Position numbers and translations under genes: made by a program. Below the pieces are notes generated by a model. It did no database searches. It saw only the letters and a list, made by a program, of their open reading frames with translations, and had not been told where the DNA came from. Source: Nageia nagi (taxonomy: Eukaryota > Pinophyta). From it: 64,000 nt of DNA. Within the stretch, counting starts at the first letter, position 1; every line of letters starts with the position of its first letter. This document shows, piece after piece, positions 34,735 to 47,548 of this stretch. The stretch is taken from assembly GCA_050084985.1 (NCBI GenBank), contig JBITNC010000002.1, forward strand, positions 10,850,001 to 10,914,000. The letters are read 5' to 3'.

Positions 34735-37700
34735 AATGCTCTATACAAGTCAAAATTTTGGAGTTTTTTTTTAACTAAAAGAGTTTGATATTTGGAAACC
34801 AAACCTCTTTTATCTTATTTATCATGGGGGACCCTAGAGGAAATGAATTGATGTAGAAATTTTTTTCATGCATATTCCCTCTTCAAAGCTTTAAATATTT
34901 ATTTAACATATAATAATAAACATTTTCTATGAATATTACTAGAACCCATATGTCCATATTCAATTAAATGATAACTAGTATCCTAAGAAACTATATGAAA
35001 GATAAACCCTAAGGGAGAAGCCTAAAGATATTTCCACAACAAAAAATCTAACTTCTTATAGCATATACTAGAAGGGACTAAAAAAGAGGAGTAATCAACA
35101 TACATTGCTTTAATGATATTCAAATAAAATTAAAATTTACTAGCTTAAAATAATAGCTTGGCGAGCTAATAGTTTATCTTAGAAGGAACTATATCAATAA
35201 TATGTTCCTAAAGAGTAGTAAGAAATTTTATAAAATAAAAAGAAACACCTTAAAATTTAAATATCTCACCTAATTGTATCCATCTTCATTGATGTTATTG
35301 TAGCTATTCTAGATACTCAAATCAGGCTAGGTAAAAGTATAAAATCTTCTTCCACTTTATGGTACAACTTGAAGCTAGATCAAGATAACATAAAGATGTT
35401 GAAACTATCCCTTTATCCTTAATGAGGGTAAGAAAACTATGATAAAAAAATACAAATTGATATGTTGATAAATGGAATTAGAAAGAGAAATCCCTCATAT
35501 TAAGTTGATGGAAGAAACACTTTACAACAAATAGCCAAAGGATTTTATATCTATACATATAGAGTTGGAGGTAAAAATCAACTTTGTCAAATAGACTAAT
35601 AAATGGAAAATCTAATACATTGATCATCATTCAATATGAGATAAGTTGAGGCATATTTAAAGAGTATCTTAATAGATGAAACAATAATATGGCTATAGCT
35701 AAGGGCTTGAAGTATTTAAAAAATAAAATACTAATTGATTTTATCATATGTATCTAAAAAACTATCTTAATAAAAATTGGAGGTTAATGTGATTTCTACA
35801 TCCATTCTATTCCTTCCCAAAAAATACGAATATTGTTAAGAACATAAAACTCACAAATAAAACGAACCTACTTTAAAATAAAAAAAATATGCAATAAACC
35901 TCAAGTTAAAAAGCCAAATATTTTTATTATAATTTTGTATGACATATTCAATAACTTACTAGGATGTTAGCTAGTGATTGATTTAGGGTTTCTTAGTTTA
36001 AGAATAAATTGAACTTGCATGGTGATCATTTTTCATGGCTTCTTTATATATACATAGAAAATATTAGGGCTAAATAGTAACCATAAATTCTAATTAAATT
36101 CATTAAAAAATATATATCAATACCTAGTGCTTTATCATTATTGATTATTAACATAGTTTTGTTCAATTCCTTAATAAAAAAGAATAATTGTAAGCTACAT
36201 TTTTAGGTTCAAAACCTTAGTTTGGATTACTACCATGAACATATATAGCGTAGCATGACAATATTCAATTAATATTTTTATCTTAGAGACTTATTTATAA
36301 TGATGAATAAACTTGGATAAAATACCAATTCATTCTATGAATTGAATATTGTCCACTAATAGAGAATAGATTTGGTGTAAAATTTAGTTGAGGTTGAAGC
36401 CTTAAAAAATATCCTTAGTGAATTATTCCTAATCCACAACTAATGAAATTGTGATAGAACTTGAGATCCTTGAGGTTCAATAGTTTTTTTTTATGTTAAA
36501 GTTTCTATCTTACAAGAACTAATTCTTGTTATATAGGTTTATTGACATGAATTTTTTTTCCTTGAGATATCTTAACATGTACTGAAGTCAAGGCTAAATT
36601 AGATTTTTTTTCAAAATGGCTACCTTCATAACAAATGACTATACAAAATGGTAGTTCTTCAAATATCCTGCTTGCACTAGGAAATCCATCCTTCCTCTCC
36701 AAAAAGCTATGGAAGTAGATGTGAAACTACCTAAATATGTCTCATTGTAGGGGAAGTAATAAAAAATAAATGCTCATAATAAAACTAAACTTAAAAGATC
36801 ATGGGAATTAAGCTCGTATATAATTTCATACTAGATGGGAGTAAGATAAAAGAAAGTAAAAATTTGCTAATGGAGTCACTAAAAAGATGATTGAGGACTA
36901 AAATGAAAAGAGTAATCAACAGAAAGGATTTATTAAATTTATTTTATAATTTGTTAGTTCCTTATCAAAAATTTAACCAAGTGTGTTTAAATAGTGAAGT
37001 TACAATAATATTCTATGATTGAAGAATTAGGGTCAATAATGCCAAGAGTTTGCTTCAAAAAAACATGACTCCCTCTTTCCTACACATCAACATTGAGGAT
37101 ACATCCAATCTTATTAGAGATGAATTCTACAATGTTAAATAATCATAAATAATCTATATTGTACTAGAAATATTTCTTGCTAACTATGTCCAAAACCTAT
37201 ATATGTAATAATGCTATTTAGAATATCACTCCATGAGAGAAGTCTATTTTGCCATGTAAGAATGAATATTGTAACAACAATATTATTTATTTATGCATAT
37301 AAAATATGTAAAAAAAAATTACCTTAGGGACAAATAAACCTATTAACTATCTGCAAATCAAAATCTGCTATTTTCACTTCTTGTAAACATAAAATATCAA
37401 TCATAGCAAACTTTATCAATACTTATAACAATAAACTTATGGGAGGTATTTGTAATCCTTTTAAGATTCCAAGATAATCCTTTCATGAAGAATGATTGAG
37501 GCATATATCCCCATCAATCTTTTCATCATTTGCTTTATTTTTTGGGTAACATAACTTTTATGCAAAAAAATATTTAAAAAGATTCCATGAAAATATTTTT
37601 TAGTTTATCGTTCATTAAATTCTATGACAGGCTACAAGATTTATAATTGTTTGATTGGAGGTGAAATAAAAGCTTCCTCCACCTATCTTAAAAACTAGTA

Positions 37701-37930
37701 ATGAGATCTAAAGGTGTGTAATTCATGTAATGTGTAGATTGAGAGGGTTGTAAGATTAATTCTTATCTTTTGTTGATTATGGTGGAGTAAAGACCTATGG
37801 TTTTGAAACCTTTGAGAATAATGACAATATAAAGTAAATAAGATTAAAGTTTGAACCAATATATAATGCCATTATCGTTTTTCGTGTTACTAACACTATC
37901 CAACCATTTATAATAATAATCTCACTCATA
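34735..37930 (-). mobile_element. Decayed LINE-like retrotransposon, copy B
   Basis: Collinear with 8465-13010 except that it lacks a segment equivalent to 9840-11140. The minus strand at 37483-37450 reads MKGLSWNLKRI, again the LINE endonuclease start motif, and the sequence further along repeats the CLQ-like motif region (about 37370-37400). Stops and frameshifts are frequent throughout. The two copies are clearly diverged, so the duplication or the separate insertions are old. Confidence 0.55.
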
Positions 37931-38457
37931 ATACTAAGCATTAATTAAAGGAAACCTTACGAAAATACTCTTATAAGTTCATGAAATTACGAAAATATCT
38001 TTCAATCTTTGAAAATTACAAAAATACCTTTGAAATTTTTCAAAATTACAAAAATACTCTTTTTTTTTCGTACCTATAAAGTATTAGAAAATTTTAAATT
38101 ATTATAAATTTTCTAATTATTATAAAATTTAAATTATTATAAATTTTTAAAGTTAACATAAAATTTTAAGTTATTATAAAATTGAAGTTATTTTGAAAAA
38201 CAAACACTAAGAATATTCCAACAAGCATTTCATAATAGATAAAATTATATACCGTAATGATTAAATAATACCCATAAGCACCAAAAAAAACTGAACTTCT
38301 AGAAATATTTATCTAAATTTCCCTTAATTAAATCACCTTAAACTCAAAAAATTATAATAAAATAAAATAATCAACACATACATTTCTTTCTTTCTTTCTA
38401 TTTGCTTATTACATAATTTTCATTCACAATACAACTTCCAATTAATTTTTTAATTGC
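37931..38457. repeat. Block R1 extension, copy 3
   Basis: Matches 28600-29060, including the pattern of short GAAAATTACAAAAATA-like repeats. It has a (TTTC)n tract near 38383-38398. No gene. Confidence 0.5.
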
Positions 38458-38860
38458 ATTCTTACAACGCATAGGGCAGTTATATGACCATGAGCGCTTC
38501 TTGACAAACAATGTGGAAAGATCGAGAGGCGTTGCACTCTCGTCAATTTACAGTCACGAAGAGCAACACACGCAGAGAATATGGAAAATCGAATACATAA
38601 CCTCTTTTTTTGTTTATTGGATTACTAAATACAGAACTCCAGAGTCTATACCAGGAAATCCTCAGAAATATGCCTTCAGCAGTATTTGCCTTCAGGAGGT
38701 TTCATGAGATAACGTGGACAAACTGCGTGTGGAATATATCTATTGTGCATAATGACGTGGAGGTACAGATAATGCTGCATAAGACGTTAAATTTGGTAAA
38801 ATCTACTGTGCTTCCACCCAATGGTTTTGGTTGAGGGGTAAATTAAATATATATTTTACA
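38458..38860 (-). pseudogene. Block U, copy 3, internally deleted
   Basis: Shares both ends with 29061-29880 (CGAAGAGCAACACACGC near 38556 and TAATGACGTGGAGGTACA near 38749). It lacks the middle that holds the promoter-like box and the open frame. The short plus-strand open frames here are by-products. Confidence 0.5.
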
Positions 38861-39331
38861 TTGAATCAATTCTAGAAGGAACATCTATATTACGAAACTG
38901 AACCCAGCATATAATCAAACGTGGGAAGTCAATATGTTCATTTGAAAAAAGTCCCCAAGAGATTGTTATGTTGGTGATATGAAATGCTCTTCGACATAAC
39001 CCGATTGAACTCTTACACAATTATTTTTTTAATGGTATAAATTTGATATCTACAAAATAGTTTGACTTTTATTTATGGAAAATGTTATCCTCTCCTTAAA
39101 TTTTTATACATAGCATGGGCATATATCTAACATGCTATGGGTGTATGTACCTCTTGTTACCATCATTCGTCATTTAAATATTTTGTTCATCATTCGCCCA
39201 TAATTTATATAGACAATACACCCATAATATATGTACTTTATTTGCTTTGTACACAAAATCCAATGATTCGTATTCGAATCTCACCCAGTCAGACTTTTTG
39301 TTCAAATCCATATTAGATTTTCTTAAGAGAA
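38861..39331. repeat. Block V, copy 3, and junction DNA
   Basis: 38985-39075 matches block V. From about 39076 to 39331 the DNA is unique, with a TTCGAATCTCACCCAGTCAGA segment near 39270 resembling the end of a small repeat, and leads into the truncated copia pol. Confidence 0.4.
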
Positions 39332-42170
39332 TTGGAGACCCTTGTGATAGGTGATAACTCTACCCTTGAAGTCCAAGGAATTGGGAGTGTGTTGATTCAT
39401 AGAAAGGTTCTTGAAAACGTTCTCTATGTTCATAAGTTAAGGATGAATCTTCTCTCTATAATCCAAGTTGCTAGAAAAGGGTACTCTTTTGAATTCAACT
39501 CTCAATCTTGGTGCATTAAGAAAGGACTTACCACATTGGTTAAAGGATCAGTGAAAGATGATCTCTACATTATGGATCAAGTTCCATCAAAGATGTGTCT
39601 TGCTACAAATGTGTGTTCAAGAGGTAATCTTTGGCACTAATGTTTAGGGCTCCTTAACCACACCACAAGAGTATTCAAGTCATAAAAGACTAAGAACTTG
39701 TGGAAGGTTTACTTCAATTTGTATTTCGATTGATCTATGCAAGAGGTGCATTCTTGGTAAGATGCATAAATAAAATTTTGAAAAAGATAAGAAAACAAGA
39801 GCATCTCAGCCTTTTCAACTTTTGCATTCAGATTTGAAGGGTCTATTTTAGACTAAGGGAGCATCTTACATCTTGACCTTCATTGATGACTTTAGTAGGA
39901 TGACCTTTGGGTATCTACTTGAGCATAAGGATCAAATATTTGAGAGTTTTAAGGTTTTTAAGGCCTTTGTTGAGAATCAAACTAACCTTAAAATGAAGAT
40001 GTTGAGATCAGATAATGGGGGAGAATATAGTAGCAATGAGTTCAATAACTATTGTGCTAAGTATGGAATCAAGAGGTAGTTTATGATTCTTTACACTTTT
40101 CAGTATAATAGAGTTATCAAAAGGAAAAATAGAATAATTATAGAAATGGCTATATGCATGTTGGATAATCTTCCTAGTTTCTTGTGAGGTGAAGCTATGA
40201 GCACTACTATTTACACCTTGAATAGATGTCCCATAAAAGTCATTTAGGGTAAAACTCCTTTTAAGGCATGGTCAGAAAGAAAACCTAACATTTATCACCT
40301 TAGGATGTTTGGTTGTGAAGCATTCTCCTACATTATTTTTGAGAAAAGAAAAAAGTTAGACAAAAAGGTTAAAAAATGCATCTTTTTAGGTTATGATAGT
40401 CAACATAGAGGCTACAAGTTCTACTCTCCATCTTATAAAGCAATATTCATTTTAAAGGATGTAAATTTCAATGAACTTCCTAAAGAATCTACTTCTAAAG
40501 AGGATGTTGATGATCTAGATAATTCTTTAGTTGCACTTAGCTCATTAGATATTGATGTAGATAAGTCACCTTAGGAATAAAATTCTCCAACATAAAGGGT
40601 AAAAGGAGCATTACCTTGAACAAATCCTTATTTGCTAAGATTGACAACAAGTATGAGCCCTCAACCTTTAAAGAAGCTTCTAAGCACGAGTGCTGGATGG
40701 AAGCTATGAATATAGAGTATGAGGTGCTTATGAAAAATAAAACTTGGAACTTGGTTTCTTATCCTAATAAGAAGAATGTGATTGGCAATAAGTGGATCTA
40801 TAAGGTTAAGTTCAATATAATTGGAGATATTGAGAAATACAAGGCAAAGTTACTAGCTAAAGGTTTTGCTCAAAAATATAATGTAGATTAAGAGGAAACC
40901 TTTGCTCCCATGAAAAAGATGCCTATTGTGAAAATTATTTTTGCTCTTTTTGCAACCCAAGGATGGAAAGTTTTTCAACTTGACATCAAGAGTCCATTTC
41001 TCAATGGTGACTTAGATGTAGAAATTTCATGAATCAACTAAAAAGGTTTATTATGGAAGGCAAAAAGTCCTTTGTGTGCAAGCTAAAGAAGCCATTGTAT
41101 GGATTTAAGCAAGCACTTAGAGCTTGGTACAAAAATATTTCAAAGTATTTTGTAGACATTAGTTTCTCCAAGTGTTTTTTAGACTCTGATTTATATGTGC
41201 TCACTCAAAGAAAAGATGTGGTCTTGATTCTTCTTTATGTGGATGATCTTTTGATACTGGGAATAATGATGAAATCATTCAAGAATGCATATCCAAACTT
41301 AAGGCAACATTTGAAATTATTGATCTTGGTCTCTTGCACTACTATCTTAGAATGCAAGTATATTAATACAAGAATTGTACTTATCTTAGTTAATCTAAGT
41401 ATATATCAGATATCTTATAGAAGTTTGGAATGGAGAAATGTAGATATGTTACGATCCTAGTCTCTCCTGAAATCACTATTTCTTTGAGCTCCAACTCTCA
41501 ATTGGTTGATGCTATAGCTTACAGGTAATTAATTAGTATTTTTTTATATTTGACTATATCCAAGCTAGATATTACCTTTACAATTAATCTGATGGCATGA
41601 TTCATGCAAAAACCTTATGTTGAGTACCTCAATGCTGTTAAGTAAATCTTAAGGTATGTTACAGGGACTAAGGATCTTGCTCTCAAGTATTTCAAGTTTC
41701 CCTCATTTGTTCTCTCTAAATTCTTAGATTTTGACTATGGGGAAGATAGAGATGATAGGAAATCAACCTTTACATATGTGTTTAGCATTGGTTCAAATGC
41801 TATCTTTTGGGCTTCCAAGAAGTAGCCTACTATTTCTCTTTCCATCGTAGAAGCTGAATATTATGCCATGTCTATTGTAGCCTAGGAAGCCATTTGGCTA
41901 AGGCATATTCTGAAAAAAATTGGGTATGAGCAAGGTAATTCATCTTTGATTTTTTTAGATAATCAATCAGCTATTTCTTTGGCTAAGAATCCTATGTTCC
42001 ATCAGAGAACAAAACATATGGAAATCCATGCCCATTTTATTAGGAAGAAGGTTCTTGATGGCATCCTACACTTAAAGTATTATCTATCCACCTTAAACTC
42101 TACTGATTTGTTCACCAAGCCCCTTCCAGAAGCTCTGTTTTGTAAGCTTAGGATGCTAACGGGTTGGTGA
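39332..42170 (+). pseudogene. Copia pol pseudogene
   Basis: Recognisable parts in order are VIGDNSTLEVQGIGSV (39340-39390), integrase FIDDFSRMTFGYLLEHKDQ (about 39875) and RSDNGGEY (about 40008), RT IGNKWIYKVK (about 40780), KKPLYGFKQA (about 41085), LLYVDDLLI (about 41230) and the RNase H tail NQSAISLAKNP (about 41960). The RNase H region has a TAG right after the conserved SKK (about 41823), at the position where the two minus-strand relatives have TAA. At least a dozen further stops and several frameshifts make it long dead. Many stops fit CAG or CAA codons changed to TAG or TAA. Confidence 0.92.
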
Positions 42171-42828
42171 AGTTGCCCTTAAGGGGGAGTGAGATTTGAA
42201 TTCTTATGTTGAATTCATGTTTGTGATGACAACTTCACTCCTAGGAGGATTTTATGTTGTATAATGTTGATTTTGTTGTACACCTTTGTGGTAAGTTCGC
42301 TCTATGTGAGGAACTCTTATGTGTCTTTTGACACTGTTCAATTATCCATATGTGAGGAACTCATATGTGCATGCTCTATTTTATAATGATAATCAATACA
42401 TGTTTTATATACAATAGGTAACTAAAATTTTTTTAGCATGGCATCTTCATGATGAATAATAGTGCACCATTGATCAGTTCATGATGGCATTTGAGTAATT
42501 CATCTATCCTTGTTAATATGAATATGTTGCATCTAACTGATCTTGTTATTTGAGCTCCTTATGATTACAGGTTTCTTTGAGATTACAGGTTACTTACTTT
42601 GAGTATGCATACTCATGGAGACTCTTCATGACTTTCAGTTGGATGACTACTTCATGTACATTGAAATCGATTATGGTTAATGATTGTATTTGGCAAAGTA
42701 GTGAGTTTCAAACTAGATCTTTTTTGCTTAACAAATATGTAAAAATTTCTCATCTCCATTGTATCTGTTTGGAGGAGAACTCTCTTACTTTCTCTTCTCT
42801 TTTTTTCACTCTATCCCAATATTGCATT
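42171..42828 (+). other. Copia 3' untranslated region
   Basis: Contains only one to three diverged copies (42285-42360) of the GTGGTAAGTTCGCTCT-type unit that is amplified in the two relatives. No coding function. A 91-codon open frame at 42577-42852 runs into the LTR and is not a gene. Confidence 0.7.
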
Positions 42829-42837
42829 AAAGGGGGG
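42829..42837 (+). other. Polypurine tract
   Basis: AAAGGGGGG directly precedes the LTR. Confidence 0.85.
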
Positions 42838-43319
42838 TGTTGGAATGTATAATTCATTATTGTAAAGGTTTTGTAATAATATTCTATGTAATTTTAATAA
42901 TACTTAAGGGTATCATTTAATACCTTAAGTATTTAAGTGAATATAATAATGTAACTTATCCTACACTCCATGTCATGAGCATGCCCCTTGGGTAAAAGGA
43001 TGTGCATGTCATGCTTTTGTACATTGGGTAAAAAGGTGATCCAAAAAGGGATTTTAGCCTATAAATATAAGGCTCCCTCTTTGTGATCATACACCAATTT
43101 GTGAAGTAAAGTTATGCTATAGGATAGTGTTTAGGAGAAAAGTGTAGGAGGATTGTAAGGGTTCATATTTGTTAAGAAGAGAGATCTAGTTAGTGGATGT
43201 ACTCCTAGTTGGAGGAAAGACTTACATCTTATGTTATCTTTGTGAGTTATTAGATGTGTATTGTGAGCTTTCATGTGATTTTGGGAGTTTAGAGTTCATG
43301 TTATAAATCAATTCTCACA
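42838..43319 (+). repeat. Copia 3' LTR (482 bp)
   Basis: Begins TGTTGGAATG and ends TCTCACA. A TATA box (TATAAATATAAGG) starts at about 43060, and the block around 43198-43225 is similar to the GTACTCCCAAGGAGGG region of the other copia LTRs. Confidence 0.85.
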
Positions 43320-44950
43320 ATATCCTCATAGAGGTTATGGTAGGGGTATCCATCGGTATGCATAGTAAAATTCGATGTGATGAGAGGAAACTAGCAAATA
43401 GCAATGAAAACATCTTGAAGGGGGTGACACTTCTACCAAAAGGTCGATTTGTATCTTTTTTTGTGTCTTCAATCATGAAAAGTAAAAAATGATGCAAATT
43501 TGCATCCTTATGCATCGATACATGTCGAAACATTTTTTTCATATTTTTACTTTTTTGATGCAAAATAAAATGAAGCAATTTTAGATGCAATAAGATCCAA
43601 TTTTAGATGTAACATATTGCATCAAAAATTGATCGATTTTGAAAAAATAAGAATTCCCAAGGCATTAAGATGCAAATTCGGACACCTTTTTGCATTGAAA
43701 AAACCTAAACAAAGAAAATAAAGATTTTCAAGTCAATTTTTACTATGAAATTTCACTACCATGGATGTACATCATATTCAACTTTCTAGAATTATATGAA
43801 AAATGATGCAAAATATAAAAAACATACATTATAAAGGTAGGAGAATTATTTGACAAGATACATGATGCAAATATGGTTAAGGTTTCCTTCACACAACTCA
43901 ATTGTAACGATTAATATACTTGAATGATTCCCTTAAACTTTTTCATATTTTGATTATATGAATATATTCCAATAATGGAAAATAACTGTTTATTTGTTCC
44001 CTTCAAATATTGTGTAAATTGGTGATGTTGTAACACACCATTGACTTGTAAGGATCCTTATAACCTCTATATTAAAACATTATACAAGTTAATATAATTG
44101 TCTTAATTTATCACTATATGAGTAACTTATCATTTTATAAGCAAAAAATCAATTCAAGCCCATCTTCATTAATATTCCATTATGCTCTTTTTGTGAATAT
44201 ACCATTTTCAATTGTAACTTATATGGATTTAAATATAAATAATATTGTCATACCATAATGAAAGAGCAAGCTATACATATGAAAAGTTCAAGATACTGGT
44301 GAAAAGCATATCAATTATAATATTTTCATTGCAAATTATTTTATTCATCAAGATGCACAATATGTTTTTCTCTATGATTACATTCAATTACAAACCATTT
44401 TTTATCATCATCAACATCAAGGATGAAATATATTTAACTGTAATATTATAGTAAAATTTAATGCTCTTTGTTGTCAGGTAAAATGCATGTGGAGTTGATT
44501 GCAAAGTAATACTAGATCTATCATGCAAGATTGTTCTTCTATCGAGTGTGTCAAAATATTTACATTTAAATATCACACACTAAAATTACCTATAATCCAA
44601 TTGTATAATTTCTTTAATTTTTTTAACATATGTTAATTTTCCTTGTATCAAGTTTGTATCTCTTGAACTTGCATGACTTTCTTGATCAAAATCAACCATC
44701 ACTCCACAGTCAAATGTCATTCTTCTCTCATCATTCTTTTCTTTTCTAAAGTGTGATCATATGCCCACATTGCAGGGAAAGATAGTGCCTACACATATTT
44801 ACAAGAAAAATGTTATTAGTGCTTGAATATATTTAACAAAAATTGAAGTTTTCTTAAATATTATTAAAAATAATTACCTCAAACTTGCATCCTATAATAA
44901 TATTTAAAGCATTTTCATCTTCTTCATCTATTTTTCCACCTGTAGCTTGT
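43320..44950. other. Probable CACTA 3' flank with subterminal-like motifs
   Basis: Between 43491 and 43875 the heptamer GATGCAA or its complement occurs at about 43491, 43557, 43584, 43617, 43669 and 43805-43864, with further partial copies. Clustered short motifs in both orientations are typical of the subterminal regions of CACTA elements. No CACTA-type terminal inverted repeat was found, and the copia LTR may have replaced the end. 43900-44950 holds no gene. Confidence 0.4.
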
Positions 44951-45295
44951 TATTTTATTTCAATTTCATTCTCATCCATGACCTTGGACATTCTTGTGGG
45001 TAATTTTCCTCTCTTAGATTTTCAAGTAGACTAGATGTAACCCTTTGATTTTTTCTATGAAATAAGGCATGTTCATGTTCAATTTCTCTTCTTTTAGTTT
45101 GGTACAACTCAATCCACTTTTTGCAACACGCATAATGCATCATGATAAATCAATTTTTAAATTCATAAAGATCGTAATCTGTAAATTCACAATACCATAA
45201 TACAAACTTGTTAGCTAGTAATTAATCATATATACAATTTGTAAATCCAAAGTGTGTATACATATGTAAAACATAGTTAATACCTTTAATAGAAT
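44951..45295 (-). pseudogene. Possible distal exon of the CACTA transposase
   Basis: A short open stretch (45143-44955) begins MMHYACCKKWIELYQTKRRE. It lies in the right order and strand after the DUF4218-like fragment, but it has no recognisable domain. It could be the degraded C-terminal region of the transposase. Confidence 0.3.
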
Positions 45296-45721
45296 ATAAT
45301 GTTCTGCTTGTTTCTAAGACCTCCCCTTCTAATTTCTCACTATCTTTATCTACATTCCATATCTTTGGGGCAGAAGGATCTATTTGGGATAGATACTCAC
45401 TTGCATAAAAACATTATTTCTATACAATGCATCCCTCACCTATAGATCCTTCTGGTCGTGAATGTTTTCTAAAAAATTCCTTTAGCACTTTTAAAAATCT
45501 CTCCACAAAAAACATTTTTCTAGTAGTCATAACACCTAGCATGTCAATATCATCTACTAAGTGGATTAATAGATGCATTTGCATGTCCATAAATGCAGGT
45601 GGTAATTCTATTTCTAATTTGCAGACAATTTCAACAATCTCTCTACGCCATTGATCTATTGCAACCACATGTATCTCCTTTGAAGATAACCACTTGTTTA
45701 TGAAAATATAATATTGTCAAA
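45296..45721 (-). pseudogene. CACTA transposase, DUF4218 part
   Basis: The minus strand reads INKWLSSKEIHVVAIDQW, then VCKLEIELPPAFMDMQMHLLIHLVDD, then FFRKHSRPEGSIGEGCIV. This is the DUF4218 signature of plant Tnp2-type transposases (CxLExxFPPxFFDxxxHLxxHL and RPEGSIAEGY). After this the frame is broken. It is separated by the copia element at 45727-54816 from the part at 54822-56555. The insertion lies in AT-rich DNA just upstream of this exon, probably in an intron. Confidence 0.85.
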
Positions 45722-45726
45722 ATATT
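45722..45726. other. Target-site duplication ATATT, left
   Basis: ATATT adjoins the copia LTR and recurs at 54817-54821. Confidence 0.95.
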
Positions 45727-46224
45727 TGAAGGATTTGAACTAGATCTAAACAAATCCTCTAGGACCTTAGACTAGGAAACTCAAGATAACACATCTATAA
45801 TTCTAAGAACATCATTCACACAATATGACACCAATATAATGTGGTTCCTCCCTCCTTGGGAGTACATCCACAACTAGCTCTCTTATTCTCAAATCTATGT
45901 CTCTCTTACAACTATTCTCTAGCTCTCTCCTACACAACCAAGTAGAGTAATCTTACTCAAAACTTAGATATGTTTACATGAGGAGAGGCCCTCTATTTAT
46001 AGGTTGAGAGCACCTCCCTAACCTTCCTTTAACTCAAGGGTAAGGTTAGGGTTACATTAAATGTAACACCAAACTTCAACCTACCAACTAACTCCTTTGG
46101 TAAAGTCAAAGTCTATACATTAAAGAATTCTATTAATCATTTAAGGTATCTACATACCCTTAAGTGATTAATTGAATTTACAAGGAGTCTAGATATTCAC
46201 AATATTTCATTACAAATTCTAACA
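45727..46224 (-). repeat. Copia 3' LTR (498 bp)
   Basis: In element orientation begins TGTTAGAATTTG and ends AAATCCTTCA. Differs from 54319-54816 at about 46011 (G here, T there) and about 46164 (G here, A there). Confidence 0.96.
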
Positions 46225-46235
46225 CTCCCCCTTAA
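46225..46235 (-). other. Polypurine tract
   Basis: In element orientation TTAAGGGGGAG directly precedes the 3' LTR. Confidence 0.9.
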
Positions 46236-46689
46236 TGCAATATTGGGATAGAGCGTAGAAGAGAGAAGAGAGAGAGTAAGAGAGAGTTCTCCTCCATAGA
46301 GATACAAGTGGAGATGATGAGAACTTTTACATATTTTGAGAATCTTTTTGAGAACTAGTATGAGACTCACTACATTACCATTTGACAAAAATGGTTTACA
46401 ATACAATCATTAACCACAACTGGTTTCACTGTACATAGTAGTCGATCAACTTTAAGCTGACATGTGAGTCTCCATGAGCTTGCTTTCACAAGGTGAGTAA
46501 CCTGCATTTCTAAAGAAGATCCTGCATGCTACAAGCAACTCATGAACAAAATCAGTTAGATGCATCATATATTCAAATAAGAGAATCAAATAATGCCATC
46601 TTATAAATAACTGATCAATGGTGCACTATAAGCCATCACAGAGATGCCAAGCCATCACTCATAGTCACCTGTTGTATATAGACATGTGT
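46236..46689 (-). other. Copia 3' untranslated region, distal part
   Basis: No open frame. Collinear with 57033-57485 of the second copy. Confidence 0.7.
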
Positions 46690-47120
46690 TGATTTTAAAA
46701 ATAGAGCATAAAATTGTACAACGAGTTTCTCACGCAGAGCAAACTCACCACGGAGGTATAGAATGTACAACAAGTTCGTCACGCAGAGCGAACTTACCAC
46801 GGAGGTATATTAAATTATATGCTCAAAAAATTGTACAAGTTTCTCACGCAGAGCAAACTCACCACGGAGGTATAGAGCATAAAAATTGTACAACGAGTTT
46901 CTCACGCAGAGCAAACTCACCACGGAGGTATAGAATGTACAACAAGTTCGTCACGCAGAGCGAACTTACCACGGAGGTATATTAATTATATGCTCAAAAT
47001 TTGCACAAGTTTCTCACACAGAGCAAACTTACCACTGAGGTATAAAATAATCAACACTCTATAACAACAATTGTACAACAAGTTTGTCACGCAGAGCAAA
47101 CTTACCACGGAGGTCTAGAA
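46690..47120 (-). repeat. Tandem array in the copia 3' untranslated region (seven units)
   Basis: The unit contains GTGGTAAGTTCGCTCTGCGTG in element orientation. Landmarks at 46731, 46780, 46845, 46902, 46952, 47015 and 47089 show alternating spacings of about 49, 65 and 57 bases, so a three-unit higher-order repeat of ~171 bases is itself duplicated. Confidence 0.9.
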
Positions 47121-47173
47121 TGTACAATCAAAAAAGGCCTCTTAGAGGTGAAGTTGTCATCACTAACAAAAGT

Positions 47174-47548
47174 TTAAACTTCACTCCCCCTTGAGGGCAA
47201 CTTCACCAACCCTAGAGAATCCCTAAACTTGCAGAACTGAGCTTCAGGAAGGGGCTTGGTGAATAAATCAGCAGAGTTGTCAGTAGATGGACAATACTGC
47301 AAGTGTATGATGTCATCTAGAACCTTCTCCCTGATAAAATGAGCTTGGATTTCTACATGTTTGGTTCGCTGATGGAACACAGGATTCTTAGCCAAAGAGA
47401 TAGTCGATTGATTATCTGACGAAATAAGAGATGAGCCATTTTGCTGATACCCAATTTCATTCAGAAGATGTCTTAGCCAAATAGCTTCTTGGGCAGTAAC
47501 AGACATGGCTCGATATTCAGCTTCGGTGGTAGAAAGAGTCACAATAGG
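47174..47548 (-). pseudogene. Copia RNase H tail after the in-frame stop
   Basis: Continues in the same frame as pol after TAA (47551-47549). It contains LSTTEAEYRAMS, DNQSTISLAKNP, TKHVEIQAHFIREKVL and ADLFTKPLP, the conserved C-terminal part of copia RNase H. It would be made only by readthrough of the stop. The protein ends at 47174 near LVKLPSRGSEV. Confidence 0.9.

Larger units (their letters stand above)
39332..43319 (+). mobile_element. 5'-truncated, decayed copia element
   Basis: Starts abruptly in the protease-to-integrase spacer and continues through integrase, RT, RNase H, an untranslated tail, a polypurine tract and a 3' LTR. It is related to the minus-strand copia copies at 45.7 and 56.6 kb, but its LTR is clearly different. 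Gag, leader and 5' LTR are missing. Confidence 0.9.

Noticed and set aside
42577-42852. 91-codon open frame before the 3' LTR of the truncated copia element
   Set aside because: Overlaps the polypurine tract and LTR start and has no recognisable motif.
46690-47120. Regularly spaced repeats resembling a CRISPR array (also at 57481-58015 and 51871-52404)
   Set aside because: The spacers are themselves repeated, spacing alternates, and the arrays lie inside plant LTR retrotransposons with no cas genes. They are tandem repeats.
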